Shown piece after piece: positions 9,811 to 19,124 of a stretch of 64,000 nucleotides of DNA. The translations under genes and the position numbers were made by a program. Under the pieces are notes generated by a model. That model was not told where the DNA came from, made no database searches, and worked only from the letters and a program-made list of their open reading frames with translations. Origin of the DNA: Parasulfuritortus cantonensis (GTDB lineage Bacteria > Pseudomonadota > Gammaproteobacteria > Burkholderiales > Thiobacillaceae); the NCBI RefSeq assembly GCF_004337445.1, contig NZ_SJZB01000012.1, positions 16,466 through 80,465 on the forward strand, written 5' to 3'. How positions within the stretch are numbered: position 1 is the first letter of the stretch; every line of letters begins with the position of its first letter.

Positions 9811-10800
9811 TCAGGCCTCGGCGCAGCGCCGACCCTTGACCGGCTCGGGATGCAGGCCCAGCTTGGCCATCAGGGTGTTGTCGGCGCTGACGTCGGGGTT
9901 GCCGGTGGTGAGCAGCTTGTCGCCGTAGAAGATGGAGTTGGCGCCGGCCAGGAAACACAGGGCCTGGCCCATCTCGCCCAGTTCGTGGCGGCCCGCCGAC
10001 AGGCGCACATAGGATCTCGGCATGGTGATGCGGGCCACGGCGATCGTGCGCACGAACTCGAGCGGATCGAGGTCGGCGTTGGCCGCGAGCGGGGTGCCGG
10101 CCACCTTGACCAGCATGTTGATGGGCACGGACTCCGGCTGCGGGTCCATGCAGGCCAGTTCGGCGACCATGCGGGCACGCATGGCGCGCGACTCGCCCAT
10201 GCCGATGATACCGCCGCAGCATACCGAGATGCCGGCATGGCGAATCTTGGCCAGGGTGTCCAGGCGGTCCGCGTAGGTGTGCGTGGTGATGACCTGGCCG
10301 TAGAACTCGGGCGCCGTGTCGATGTTGTGGTTGTAGTAGTCGAGGCCGGCCGCCTTGAGCTTTTCGGCCTGGCCTTCCTTGAGCATGCCCAGGGTGACGC
10401 AGGCCTCCATGTCCAGGGCCTTGACCTGGCGCACCATGTCGGCGACGGCGTCGAGGTCGTTCTCCTTGGGGCCGCGCCAGGCCGCGCCCATGCAGAAGCG
10501 GGTGGCGCCGCTCTCCTTGGCGGCGCGGGCGCGCGCCAGCACCTCGTCGGCCTCCATCAGCCGCTCGCGTTCCAGGCCGGTGTCGTGGCGGGCGGACTGG
10601 GAACAGTAGCCGCAGTCCTCGGAACAGCCGCCGGTCTTGATCGACAGCAGCGTCGACATCTGCACCGCGTTGGCGTCGAAATGCTGCCGGTGCACGGTCT
10701 GGGCACGGAAGATCAGGTCGTTGAAGGGCAGGTCGAACAGGGCCGCGATGGCCTCGCGGGTCCAGGCCGGGGTGGTGTCGAGGTTGGCTAAATCGGTCAT
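9811..10800 (-). CDS. bioB: biotin synthase BioB
   Basis: A 329-residue radical SAM enzyme that inserts sulfur into dethiobiotin. The 4Fe-4S motif CSEDCGYC is present near residue 59, and the second, sulfur-donating cluster ligands are represented by FCMGAAWR and [21 protein letters not shown] is highly conserved in BioB. The ATG at 10800 overlaps the stop of the upstream membrane-protein gene by 4 bases, tying that gene into the biotin operon. Confidence 0.97.
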   Translation of the reverse strand: MTDLANLDTTPAWTREAIAALFDLPFNDLIFRAQTVHRQHFDANAVQMSTLLSIKTGGCSEDCGYCSQSARHDTGLERERLMEADEVLARARAAKESGATRFCMGAAWRGPKENDLDAVADMVRQVKALDMEACVTLGMLKEGQAEKLKAAGLDYYNHNIDTAPEFYGQVITTHTYADRLDTLAKIRHAGISVCCGGIIGMGESRAMRARMVAELACMDPQPESVPINMLVKVAGTPLAANADLDPLEFVRTIAVARITMPRSYVRLSAGRHELGEMGQALCFLAGANSIFYGDKLLTTGNPDVSADNTLMAKLGLHPEPVKGRRCAEA

Positions 10801-11240
10801 GCTTGAAGCTCCAGTTGAATGTCCTGCCAGGTTTCCTTGCCGGCCTTCCAGATGTCGTAAAGCGACCACGGCACCAGGGCGACGACGAACAGCACCCAGA
10901 CGCCGGCCCAGCCGGTCGGCAGGTGGGCGAGATCGTTGGCCATGATGGTCAGGAAGCCGACCAGCGCGTAGTAGCGGTAGCCGGCCCACTTGTTGTAGTG
11001 GCGTACCTTGGCGTCGGGGTGGTGGGCGATAGCGGCGTACACGAACATCGAGGCCGCCAGCCAGATCATGACCGGGGGCAGCGACATGGCCATGGGCAGG
11101 AAGGCCAACTTCTTGTCGGCGAGATTGTGGCCGATGGTGAACAGGGTGGCCGACAGGGCCGTGCTGGCGACGGCGAGGATATTGAAAAGCCGTGCCGAAC
11201 GCAGGCAGGACGCGGCGGTGACGACTTTTGTCTCAGCCAT
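10797..11240 (-). CDS. four-helix membrane protein heading the bio operon, function unknown
   Basis: A 147-residue protein with four predicted membrane helices (about residues 18-38, 47-72, 90-105 and 110-127), a His/Asp-containing cytoplasmic or periplasmic loop ([14 protein letters not shown]), and an acidic C-terminus. It is the first gene of the bio operon and overlaps bioB by 4 bases, so it is made together with biotin synthase. It is too short and topologically unlike the BioY biotin transporter. I do not recognise the family. Confidence 0.8.
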   Translation of the reverse strand: MAETKVVTAASCLRSARLFNILAVASTALSATLFTIGHNLADKKLAFLPMAMSLPPVMIWLAASMFVYAAIAHHPDAKVRHYNKWAGYRYYALVGFLTIMANDLAHLPTGWAGVWVLFVVALVPWSLYDIWKAGKETWQDIQLELQA

Positions 11241-11294
11241 GATAATAAAAAAGGTAAAAGATAAAGCCGCACATGTTCGCGGCGGGGAGGTTGG

Positions 11295-11996
11295 TTGTCA
11301 AATCCTGTTGCCGATGCGTTGAACAGCTGCATAAATTATATGCAAGCCCGGCTCGCCCAGCCCTGCCTGCTGTGCGGTGCGCGCAGCCGGGCCGGGTTGC
11401 TCTGCCCGGCCTGCGCCGCCGATCTGCCACGGCTGCCAGCCGAGCGTTGCCCGGTGTGCGCCATGCCGACGCCCGGCGGGGCGGTGTGCGGCGCCTGCCT
11501 GAAACGGGCGCCGGCCTACGACCGGACCGAGGCGGTGTTCCGGTACGCCTTTCCGGCCGACGTCCTGGTCCAGCGCCTGAAGTACGGCGGCCAGACCGTC
11601 CTGGCCGGCTACCTGGCCGGGCTGATGGCGCCCTCGGCACGTCCCGACCTGATCGTGGCCATGCCGTTGCATCCGCACCGCCTGCGCGAGCGCGGCTACA
11701 ACCAGGCCGCGCTCCTGGCCGGCCACCTGGCCAGGCGCCTGGCCCTGCCGTTCGCGGCCACGGCCTGCCGGCGCCTGCGCGACACGCCGCCCCAGGTGGA
11801 CCTGCCGGTCAAGGCCCGGCGCAGGAACCTACGCGGCGCGTTCGACTGCACGATGGACCTGGCGGGCAGGCACGTCGCCCTGGTCGACGACGTCATGACC
11901 AGCGGCGCCAGCCTGGACGAACTGGCCCGGGTGGTGAAACGCGCCGGCGCCGCCGAGGTGTCGGCCTGGGTGGTCGCCCGCACCGTGCGGGATTAA
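11295..11996 (+). CDS. comF: ComF-family phosphoribosyltransferase-like protein
   Basis: A 233-residue ComF/GntX-type protein. An N-terminal double zinc ribbon carries four CxxC pairs (CLLC, CPAC, CPVC, CGAC). A phosphoribosyltransferase domain follows, with the PRPP loop VALVDDVMTSGASLDE. Relatives aid DNA uptake or use of DNA as a nutrient, but the biochemical activity is uncertain. A TTG at 11295 follows a GGAGG site closely. The alternative is ATG 11340 without an obvious ribosome site. It is divergent from the bio operon. Confidence 0.88.
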   Translation: MSNPVADALNSCINYMQARLAQPCLLCGARSRAGLLCPACAADLPRLPAERCPVCAMPTPGGAVCGACLKRAPAYDRTEAVFRYAFPADVLVQRLKYGGQTVLAGYLAGLMAPSARPDLIVAMPLHPHRLRERGYNQAALLAGHLARRLALPFAATACRRLRDTPPQVDLPVKARRRNLRGAFDCTMDLAGRHVALVDDVMTSGASLDELARVVKRAGAAEVSAWVVARTVRD

Positions 11997-12007
11997 CCCG
12001 GTACGCC

Positions 12008-13132
12008 TCAGGCCGTCTCGCCGATGTCGAACAGGCGCCGGTGTTCGAGGATGGCGTAGCGGTCAGTCATGCCGGCGACGTAGTCGCACACGGCGCGGGC
12101 GACGCCGGCCCCGGCACGTTCCTGGAATTCCGGCGGCAGCAGGCGGGGCTCGGCCGTGAAGGTGGCGAACAGGTCGCGGATCAGGCGGCGCGCCTTTTCG
12201 CTCATGCGCATGACCCGGTAGTGCCGGTACAGGTTCTGGAACAGGAAGCGCTTCAGGGCCAGGCTTTGCGCCTGCATGTCTGGGCTGAAGGCCACCAGCG
12301 CCGGGCAGGCGCGCACGTCGGCCAGGGTTTCCGGCCGGTGCGCGGCGATGTTGGCGCGGGTCTGGGCGACCAGGTCGACCACCAGGGTGTTGATCATGCG
12401 GCGTATCGTCTCGTGGATCAGGCGCCGGTCGGTCAGGGCCGGGTAGAGCCGGCGCACCTCGTCCAGGTGGCGGCGGAACAGCGCGATCTCCTCCAACTGC
12501 GCCAGGGTGATCAGGCCCGAGCGCAGGCCGTCGTCGACGTCGTGGTTGTTGTAGGCGATCTCGTCGGCCAGGTTGGCGATCTGCGCCTCCAGGCTGGGCT
12601 GGCGGCCGTCCAGGAAGCGCTGGCCGACATCGCCCAGCTTCTCGGCGTTCTTCTTCGAGCAATGCTTGAGTATGCCCTCGCGCGCCTCGAAGGTGAGGTT
12701 CAGGCCCTCGAACTCGGCGTACTTCTGTTCCAGCTCGTCGACCACCCGCAGGGACTGCAGGTTGTGCTCGAAACCGCCGTCCTCGCGCATGCATTCGTTG
12801 AGCGCGTCCTGGCCGGTGTGGCCGAACGGCGTGTGGCCGAGATCGTGGGCCAGGGCCACGGTCTCGATCAGGTCCTCGTTGAGGTCCAGGATGCGGGCCA
12901 GGGTGCGGCCGATCTGGGCCACCTCGAGGCTGTGCGTCAGGCGAGTGCGGAACAGGTCGCCCTCGTGGTTGACGAACACCTGGGTCTTGTACTCCAGGCG
13001 CCGGAACGCGGTGGAGTGGATGATGCGGTCGCGGTCGCGCTGGAATTCGGAACGCGGCGCCGCCGGCGGCTCCGGGTGGCGGCGGCCGCGCGAGCCGTTG
13101 GAATGGGCGGCGTAGGGGGCGAGGTCGGTCAT
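12008..13132 (-). CDS. dgt: deoxyguanosinetriphosphate triphosphohydrolase-like HD protein
   Basis: A 374-residue HD-domain dNTP triphosphohydrolase of the dGTPase type, which splits dNTPs to deoxynucleoside and tripolyphosphate. The HD motif segments [11 protein letters not shown] and [15 protein letters not shown] are intact, and [15 protein letters not shown] supplies a later metal ligand. The start at 13132 gives MTDLAPYA. An ATG 9 bases upstream (13141) is an alternative, and both lack a strong ribosome site. In many betaproteobacteria this gene follows aroB directly; here other genes intervene. Confidence 0.9.
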   Translation of the reverse strand: MTDLAPYAAHSNGSRGRRHPEPPAAPRSEFQRDRDRIIHSTAFRRLEYKTQVFVNHEGDLFRTRLTHSLEVAQIGRTLARILDLNEDLIETVALAHDLGHTPFGHTGQDALNECMREDGGFEHNLQSLRVVDELEQKYAEFEGLNLTFEAREGILKHCSKKNAEKLGDVGQRFLDGRQPSLEAQIANLADEIAYNNHDVDDGLRSGLITLAQLEEIALFRRHLDEVRRLYPALTDRRLIHETIRRMINTLVVDLVAQTRANIAAHRPETLADVRACPALVAFSPDMQAQSLALKRFLFQNLYRHYRVMRMSEKARRLIRDLFATFTAEPRLLPPEFQERAGAGVARAVCDYVAGMTDRYAILEHRRLFDIGETA

Positions 13133-13241
13133 GGTCGGCATCCCGTTCTGGCAGCAGGCTGGTGCACGGACCGCCCGGCGGTCGTGCTGGCTGGATTCTC
13201 GCACAGCCCCGGCGCACCTTGGCGCCGGATGCCGGTCGGGC

Positions 13242-13979
13242 TCAGCGACCGAGGTCGGCGGGCAGCGCGTAGTCCGGGTAGGCCCTGCGAAACGCCGCCA
13301 GCTCGTCGCCGGCTTCGCGGTCCCGGCCGGCCAGCTTGAGGCGGCGGATGGCGTCCAGCCAGGCCTCCGGGCCTTCCGCCGCATCTGCCGGTGCGGTCGC
13401 CGCGGCAGCCGGCGCGAGGGATGGGCGCGCCGGGGCGCCGGCCGGGGCTTCGGCAGCCAGGCTTTTCTTGCGCGCGGCGACGGCGCCATCCGCCGCCCCG
13501 GCCGGCTCGGCGGCGAAGCGTTCGACGGGCGGCGGCGGAGCCTCGGCGGGGGGCGGTTCCGGGACGGCCTCGGCCATGGGCGCCGCGTCCTGCCGGACTG
13601 CTGCCCCGGCGGCGCGGGCACGCGCCGCAACGGCCTTGCCGGCGACGGTCCGCTTGGCCGGCGCCGCCGCGGGTTGCGCCGGTTCGGCCGCCAACTCCGG
13701 TGCCCGGGCCGGTGCGGCCGCCAGCGGCACCGCGGCATCGCCGTGCAGGGCGTCCGGATGCTCGCGTTCGACCAGCAGGCCGACCGAGACGCCGATCACC
13801 AGCGTCGCCGTCAGGCTGGCCGGGACCAGCCAGCGCGACCACCGTGTTGCCGGGCGCCGGGCGGTCCCGGGCCGGGGCTGCCGGGCCGCCGCCAGGATGG
13901 CCGCGTCGACCGCGGCGGGGGGCGTTTCGGTGGCGGCTTCCCGATACAGGCGGGACAGCCGCGGATCGATCTCGGTCAT
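13242..13979 (-). CDS. single-pass membrane partner of the ECF sigma factor (putative anti-sigma)
   Basis: A 245-residue protein with a short cytoplasmic N-terminus (about 50 residues), one membrane helix (about 51-71), a long Ala/Pro-rich low-complexity periplasmic linker and a folded-looking C-terminal tail ([20 protein letters not shown]). Topology and position match membrane anti-sigma factors. The ATG at 13979 overlaps the sigma gene stop by 4 bases and has a GGAG ribosome site 8 bases away; ATG 13985 is too close to that site. No zinc-binding anti-sigma HxxxCxxC motif is present. Confidence 0.7.
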   Translation of the reverse strand: MTEIDPRLSRLYREAATETPPAAVDAAILAAARQPRPGTARRPATRWSRWLVPASLTATLVIGVSVGLLVEREHPDALHGDAAVPLAAAPARAPELAAEPAQPAAAPAKRTVAGKAVAARARAAGAAVRQDAAPMAEAVPEPPPAEAPPPPVERFAAEPAGAADGAVAARKKSLAAEAPAGAPARPSLAPAAAATAPADAAEGPEAWLDAIRRLKLAGRDREAGDELAAFRRAYPDYALPADLGR

Positions 13980-14551
13980 CGCCATGGCTCCAGGAACTTG
14001 CGCAACTTGGCTGCCGCATAGCGTAGCCGGCTCTTCACGGTTTCGCGACCGACCCCGGCGAGCGCCGCGATCTCCTCCAGGGTCAAGCCGCCCTCCTCGG
14101 CCAGCAGAAAGGCCTCGCGCTGTGCCTCGGGGAGATCGGCGACGGCCGCCGCCAGGGCCTCGGCCAGCTGCTTGCCGGCGACCTGGCGATCCGGCCGGTC
14201 GGCTTCGGGTGCCGCCACCTGCCATTCGCAGTCGTCGCCGTCGGCATCCGCCGGCAGGGGATCGAGCGGCTCCCGGCCGCGTTTGCGCCAGTGGTCGATC
14301 AGGCGGTTATGGGCGATGTGGAACAGCCAGGTCGGGAACCTGGCGGTCGGTTGGTAGCTTGGCGCGGCGCCGATCACCTTCATGAACACGTCCTGGAAGA
14401 GTTCGTCGGCCTCGCCGGCCTGCGCGCACTGGCGCAGGAAATAGCGGTAAAGGGGACCGCGCCAGCGCCCGTACAACACCTCGAAGGCGGCGGCGTCGCC
14501 GTCCCGGTAGGCCAGCATGAGACCTTCGTCGGTTCTGGGGTCTTCGAGCAC
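13976..14551 (-). CDS. ECF-subfamily RNA polymerase sigma factor
   Basis: A 191-residue ECF sigma factor. Region 2 (about residues 20-90) contains the characteristic ADELFQDVFMKV and FPTWLFHIAHNRLIDHWRK. Region 4 (about 135-185) has AVADLPEAQREAFLLAEEGGLTLEEIA and a helix-turn-helix ending VGRETVKSRLRYA. It is coupled to the membrane protein gene downstream and divergent from the secreted-protein gene at 14685. The three probably form a signalling unit, but the signal is unknown. Confidence 0.92.
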   Translation of the reverse strand: MLEDPRTDEGLMLAYRDGDAAAFEVLYGRWRGPLYRYFLRQCAQAGEADELFQDVFMKVIGAAPSYQPTARFPTWLFHIAHNRLIDHWRKRGREPLDPLPADADGDDCEWQVAAPEADRPDRQVAGKQLAEALAAAVADLPEAQREAFLLAEEGGLTLEEIAALAGVGRETVKSRLRYAAAKLRKFLEPWR

Positions 14552-14684
14552 GTTAACGACGGATCGGTGTGAATGGGGTTGGCGGGGCAGGTTCCGATTG
14601 TGCCATCGGTGCGTCTTCCCGGTTTAACCCCATTGCCCGATCGCCGGCGTTCAAGGGGTACCCAGCCACCACCAGGAGACCACC

Positions 14685-15464
14685 ATGCTGCGCCACACCC
14701 TGTCCATCCTTTCCGCCACCCTGCTGATCGCCTGCGCGGGCGGCGCCGAGGCCGGCCGCTATGCCGACGTCGCGGTCGTCAACCGCACGACCGGCGAGAC
14801 GCTGCCGGTCTACCGCCACCAAGGCCGCTACTACGTGGAGGGCCGCGCCGGCGACCGCTACGCCATCCGCCTGGCGAACCGGAGCGGCGCCCGCATCCTC
14901 ACCATCCTGTCGGTCGACGGCGTCAATGCCGTGACTGGGCAGAACGCCGCCACCGACCAGGACGGCTACGTCCTGAGCGCCTGGTCGAACGCCGAGATCG
15001 CCGGCTGGCGCAAGGACATGGACAACGTCGCCGCCTTCTACTTCACGGCCCTGGGCGACAGCTATGCGGCGCGGACCGGACGCCCGGACAACGTCGGGGT
15101 GATCGGGGTCGCCGTCTACCGGGAATACGTCGCCCCGGTACCGATCGCCGAGCCGGCGCCGGCCCGGTCGGATACCTGGGGCGACGCCGCCACGCAGGAA
15201 TCGGCGGCACCGGCGGCGGCCGCCGCGGGGCCTGCCCGCCGCGCCAAGGCGCTCGCCGAGGAGAAGATCGGCACCGGCCACGGCGAACGCCTGTACGCGC
15301 CCACCGAGACCACGGAATTCCGGCGCGCCAGCCAGGCGCCCGCCGAGATCATCCGGATCTACTACGATAGCCGGGCCAACCTGGTCGCCCGCGGCATCAT
15401 CCCGAGCCGCCCGCGGGTACCGCAGGCCTTCCCCGGCAACGGCTTCGTGCCCGATCCGTCCTGA
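14685..15464 (+). CDS. exported protein of unknown function beside the ECF sigma pair
   Basis: A 259-residue exported protein. The N-terminal signal contains LIAC (Cys17), which fits a lipobox. Cleavage after AEA near residue 23 is the alternative. The first 140 residues form a compact domain rich in Tyr, Asn and Gly (VVNRTTGETLPVYRHQGRYY start). An Ala/Pro linker follows, then a C-terminal segment ending ARGIIPSRPRVPQAFPGN. AGGAGA precedes the ATG at 7-8 bases. It is divergent from, and presumably controlled by, the ECF sigma unit. The fold is not recognised. Confidence 0.8.
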   Translation: MLRHTLSILSATLLIACAGGAEAGRYADVAVVNRTTGETLPVYRHQGRYYVEGRAGDRYAIRLANRSGARILTILSVDGVNAVTGQNAATDQDGYVLSAWSNAEIAGWRKDMDNVAAFYFTALGDSYAARTGRPDNVGVIGVAVYREYVAPVPIAEPAPARSDTWGDAATQESAAPAAAAAGPARRAKALAEEKIGTGHGERLYAPTETTEFRRASQAPAEIIRIYYDSRANLVARGIIPSRPRVPQAFPGNGFVPDPS

Positions 15465-15475
15465 GTCGGCGAAGG

Positions 15476-16570
15476 TCAGGGTGCCGCCGGGCCGGTCGCC
15501 TCGGTCAGGGTCTGCCGGAGCAGTTCGGCCGGGGCGTCGGCGCCGACATAGCATGCGCCCAGGCGGCGGAACAGGACGAAGCGGATCTTGCCGCCCTCGA
15601 CCTTCTTGTCCACGCCCATGTAGCCGAGATAGGCGTCGGCCCCCAGGTCCGGGGCCACGGTCGGCAGCTTGGCGCGCTTGAACAGGGTGACGACCCGTTC
15701 GACGTCGGCGCCGTCGATGTTGCCCATGCGCCGGGACAGGTCGGCCGCCAGCACGGTGCCGGCGGCGACGCCCTCGCCGTGCAGCCAGACCCCGTAGCCC
15801 ATGCCGGCCTCGATGGCGTGGCCGAAGGTGTGGCCCAGGTTGAGCAGGGCGCGCTGGCCCGCCTCGCGCTCGTCGGCGGCGACCACCTCGGCCTTGTTCT
15901 CGCAGGAGCGCCGGATGGCATAGGCCAGGGCCTCGGCATCGCGCGCCACCAGCCTGTCCATGTTGGCCTCCAGCCACTCCAGGAAGGGCAGGTCGCGGAT
16001 CAGGCCGTACTTGATCACTTCGGCCAGGCCGGCCGACAGCTCGCGGTCGGGCAGGGTGGCCAGGGTGCCGGTGTCGGCCAGCACGACCTGCGGCTGGTAG
16101 AAGGCGCCGATCATGTTCTTGCCGAGCGGGTGGTTGATGCCGGTCTTGCCGCCCACCGAGGAGTCGACCTGGGCGAGCAGGGTGGTCGGCACCTGGATGA
16201 AGGGCACGCCGCGCTGGTAGGAGGCGGCGGCGAAGCCGGTCAGGTCGCCGATGACGCCGCCGCCCAGGGCGATCAGCGTGGTCTTGCGCTCGGCCCGGTT
16301 GCTCAGCAGGGCGTCGAAGATCCGGTTCAGCGTTTCCCAGTTCTTGTAGGCCTCGCCGTCGGGCAGGACGATGGCCAGGACCTCGACGCCGGCGTCCTTC
16401 AGCGTGGCCGTCAGGCGTTCCAGGTAGAGCGGCGCCACCGTGGTGTTGGTGACGACGGCGACGCGCTTCTGCTTCAGGTGCGGCAGGATCAGGTCGGCGC
16501 GCTCGAGCAGGCCGGTGCCGATGTGGATGGGGTAGCTGCGGTCGCCCAGGTCGACGGTGAGGGTTTGCAT
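15476..16570 (-). CDS. aroB: 3-dehydroquinate synthase AroB
   Basis: A 364-residue NAD- and metal-dependent cyclase, the second step of the shikimate pathway, converting DAHP to 3-dehydroquinate. NAD-binding [13 protein letters not shown] and substrate-binding [15 protein letters not shown] are conserved. Metal ligands lie in [25 protein letters not shown] and [10 protein letters not shown]. The usual upstream partner aroK is missing: the next gene upstream is divergent and unrelated. Confidence 0.96.
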   Translation of the reverse strand: MQTLTVDLGDRSYPIHIGTGLLERADLILPHLKQKRVAVVTNTTVAPLYLERLTATLKDAGVEVLAIVLPDGEAYKNWETLNRIFDALLSNRAERKTTLIALGGGVIGDLTGFAAASYQRGVPFIQVPTTLLAQVDSSVGGKTGINHPLGKNMIGAFYQPQVVLADTGTLATLPDRELSAGLAEVIKYGLIRDLPFLEWLEANMDRLVARDAEALAYAIRRSCENKAEVVAADEREAGQRALLNLGHTFGHAIEAGMGYGVWLHGEGVAAGTVLAADLSRRMGNIDGADVERVVTLFKRAKLPTVAPDLGADAYLGYMGVDKKVEGGKIRFVLFRRLGACYVGADAPAELLRQTLTEATGPAAP

Positions 16571-16754
16571 GGTGGCACCACGGGATATCGATGCCCGCCA
16601 TTATAAGCGTTAGGCCGATCGGGCCCGGAGGCGGCGTCGGTCCGGGGCGGGTTTGGGCAGGTGCGGCATCCGGACTATGATCATGGTAATGCACGGTCGC
16701 CGGGGGCCTTGCGGCGCGGCCGCGCCGGAGGAATCACCGGCCGAGGGAACCAAA

Positions 16755-18068
16755 ATGAAAATGACCCATGCGCAATGGATGAAGGACACCGCCGCTTTCG
16801 GGCGCGTGCGCAGCAAGGAATTGAAGGCTTTGGACAATGCCCTGATGCTCTACGAGCAGGCGCTGACGGGCTCGGGTTCGGTCCTGCGGGAGAAGAAGAA
16901 CCTGCAAAACGCCCTGGAGGCGTGGAAGGCGGCCCAGAAGGCGAAGGGTCAGGACTGGCGCAGCAGCGTGCGCAACAAGCTCAAGGCCGTCGAGAAGCTG
17001 GATGCCGAACTCGGCCATGTCATCATGGGGGCCGGCGGCCTGAGCAGCCGGGGCGACCTGATGGTGGACCCGGAGGAGATGCGGGCCCGCAAGATCATCG
17101 CCGACCACATCAAGCAGAACACCCGAACGATGTTCATGGGTCAGAAACTGACCATGAAGACGTCGTCGAAGTTCACCACCGCGAACGACGTCCGCGGCGC
17201 GGTGATGGAGTTCAAGGGCAAGACCAAAGCCATCGTCGATGCGGCCAAGGGGGTCGCTCCCGATACCTCGGCGGCGCAGACCCTGCTCGTCAAGCTGTTC
17301 GGCGACTTGCCCATGCCGGCGGTCATGGAGGCCCTGGGCGGGACGGTGGGCGAATTCATCGGCAACGTGGCGCCCTTCCTCGGCGCCGTGAAGTCGGCCG
17401 GCCAGGCGGCGATAAAGTGGGGCAAGGTCGCCAAGGGCCTGTACGACAAGCATGGCCTGAGCAAGGCCGAGCTTTCCTTCGCGCCCGGGGACCCGGCCGC
17501 CGCGTTCGAGGCCATCCTGCGCATCCAGCAACGGGAGATCAATGCCAACCTCGCCCAGGCGGGCATCTACTCCGCGTCGGCGGTGGCCAAGACCGCCTTC
17601 ACCGCGGCGGATTTCGGCGGCGTCAGCGGACCGTTGCTGGGGGCCGCCGAGTCCATGGCCCTGCTGGTCCAGAAGGTCTACGCGTTCGCACGCGACTGGA
17701 TCGAGATGCGGGAGGCCAACGAACTCCTGGCCAAGGGGCCGTACGACCTGACCCTGTTCAAGACCTGTCCGTTGCTGGGCTGCTACCTGATCGGCAATTC
17801 CAACACCAGCGACATCATCAACATGGCGGTGGGCGACTACGGCAAGACCGGCTGGATGCTCGAGGTCGAGGTGATGGTGCGCAAGGCGCAGCCCGTGTTC
17901 GAAAAGTCACGCGAAGTCATCCGCGGGTCGCGCTACGAGATTGCCGGCATGCAGGGCATGAAGGGCGTGGTGGCGGACCGCAAGCGGACGACGCTCGGCC
18001 TGCCGACGGGCAAGCTGGACGGCGCCATCGACGACGTGTCGGCGAAGATCAAGGGGATATTCAAGTGA
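16755..18068 (+). CDS. unrecognised 437-residue protein
   Basis: A 437-residue soluble-looking protein with a mostly helical, Lys/Ala-rich N-terminal half, Gly/Ala hydrophobic segments near residues 185-235 and 275-305, and a conserved-looking C-terminal block around [21 protein letters not shown] followed by a basic tail. No signal peptide or enzymatic motif is visible. The ATG at 16755 follows a GAGGGA ribosome site. The frame extends 34 codons upstream without support. It occupies the place where aroK would be expected. The hydrophobic central segments could suit membrane insertion, but no function is assigned. Confidence 0.75.
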   Translation: MKMTHAQWMKDTAAFGRVRSKELKALDNALMLYEQALTGSGSVLREKKNLQNALEAWKAAQKAKGQDWRSSVRNKLKAVEKLDAELGHVIMGAGGLSSRGDLMVDPEEMRARKIIADHIKQNTRTMFMGQKLTMKTSSKFTTANDVRGAVMEFKGKTKAIVDAAKGVAPDTSAAQTLLVKLFGDLPMPAVMEALGGTVGEFIGNVAPFLGAVKSAGQAAIKWGKVAKGLYDKHGLSKAELSFAPGDPAAAFEAILRIQQREINANLAQAGIYSASAVAKTAFTAADFGGVSGPLLGAAESMALLVQKVYAFARDWIEMREANELLAKGPYDLTLFKTCPLLGCYLIGNSNTSDIINMAVGDYGKTGWMLEVEVMVRKAQPVFEKSREVIRGSRYEIAGMQGMKGVVADRKRTTLGLPTGKLDGAIDDVSAKIKGIFK

Positions 18069-18075
18069 TGCCGGC

Positions 18076-18858
18076 GTGCCGCCCGTGAAGCTCGCCACCT
18101 GGAACGTCAATTCGCTCAAGGTCCGCCTGCCCCACCTGCTCGACTGGCTGGCGGCGGAGGCGCCGGACGTGGTCTGCCTGCAGGAGACGAAGACGACCGA
18201 TGACGTCTTCCCGGTCGAGGCGCTTGCCGCGGCCGGCTACCGGGCGGTCTTCTCCGGCCAGAAGACCTATAACGGCGTCGCCATCCTGAGCCGCGCCGAC
18301 GCCGTCGACGTGGTCGCCGGCATCCCGGGCTTCCCGGACGAGCAGAAACGGGTGCTGGCCGCCACGGTGGCGGGGGCCCGGATCATCTGCCTGTACATCC
18401 CGAACGGCCAGAGCGTCGACTCCGACAAGTACCAGTACAAGCTGGCCTGGCTGAGCGCGCTGCAGGGTTGGCTCAAGGCCGAACTGGCGGCACACCCGCG
18501 CCTGGCCGTGCTGGGCGATTTCAACATCGCCCCGGAAGACCGCGACGTCCATGACCCGGCCGCCTGGGCGGGCCAGGTGCTCTGCTCGGAGCCCGAGCGG
18601 CAGCACTTCCGGGACCTCATCGGCCAGGGCCTGACCGATGCCTTCCGGCTCTTCGAGCAGGCGGACAAGTCGTTCTCGTGGTGGGATTACCGGCAGGGCG
18701 GCTTCCGGCGCAATCTCGGCCTGCGCATCGATCACATCCTCCTGTCCGGGGGCCTGGCCGGCGCCTGCACCGCCTGCCGCATCGACAAGACGCCGCGCAC
18801 CTGGGAGCGCCCCTCGGACCATGCGCCGGTGGTCGCCGAGATCGCCGCGCCCGGCTGA
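18076..18858 (+). CDS. xthA: exodeoxyribonuclease III XthA
   Basis: A 260-residue endonuclease/exonuclease/phosphatase-fold AP endonuclease that cuts abasic sites in base-excision repair. Conserved elements are [17 protein letters not shown] (metal Glu), [15 protein letters not shown] and the terminal SDHAPV. Initiation is at GTG: 18076 gives MPPVKL, while GTG 18085 would give the more typical MKLATWN start. The gene begins 8 bases after the unknown upstream gene and may be co-transcribed with it. Confidence 0.94.
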   Translation: MPPVKLATWNVNSLKVRLPHLLDWLAAEAPDVVCLQETKTTDDVFPVEALAAAGYRAVFSGQKTYNGVAILSRADAVDVVAGIPGFPDEQKRVLAATVAGARIICLYIPNGQSVDSDKYQYKLAWLSALQGWLKAELAAHPRLAVLGDFNIAPEDRDVHDPAAWAGQVLCSEPERQHFRDLIGQGLTDAFRLFEQADKSFSWWDYRQGGFRRNLGLRIDHILLSGGLAGACTACRIDKTPRTWERPSDHAPVVAEIAAPG

Positions 18859-19017
18859 GCCGAGACCTCCCGCGGCGTCGGCTCGCCTGCCGCAGGCGGC
18901 CTCCCCGATCTGATCCGGTTGCCGGAAAACGGCAGTTTTCGCCGCCGCCGGCGGCCTCCCCGCGGCCCGCCGGAACCGCCGCCGGGCGCGCTCCGGCGCG
19001 GTTTGAGTAGATTTTCC

Positions 19018-19079
19018 TTGCGTCTGGCATAAACCATGCATATGGTGTTTAGTGCTGGTGCCGACCGCTAGATTTAGTG
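19018..19079 (+). promoter_or_regulatory. candidate nrdJ promoter with two NrdR-like boxes
   Basis: TTGCGT (19018-19023) and TATGGT (19041-19046), 17 bases apart, form a modest promoter. Two copies of TTTAGTG (19048-19054 and 19073-19079), 25 bases apart, match the right half of NrdR boxes (consensus roughly ACAC-N2-TATNTNGTGT). Their left halves are degenerate. NrdR sites commonly occur in pairs over the -10 region of ribonucleotide reductase genes. Confidence 0.4.
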
Positions 19080-19124
19080 TATGGTGCCGGCCTTGGTTCC
19101 AATCGTGCAAGGGGAGATATAACG

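Noticed and set aside
11273..13339. 688-codon plus-strand frame over comF and dgt
   Set aside because: Low-complexity translation in the wrong frame; comF and dgt motifs are in other frames.
14553..16694. 713-codon minus-strand frame spanning aroB and the opposite strand of the exported gene
   Set aside because: Arg/Pro/Gly-rich out-of-frame translation of aroB; the real frame has all AroB motifs.
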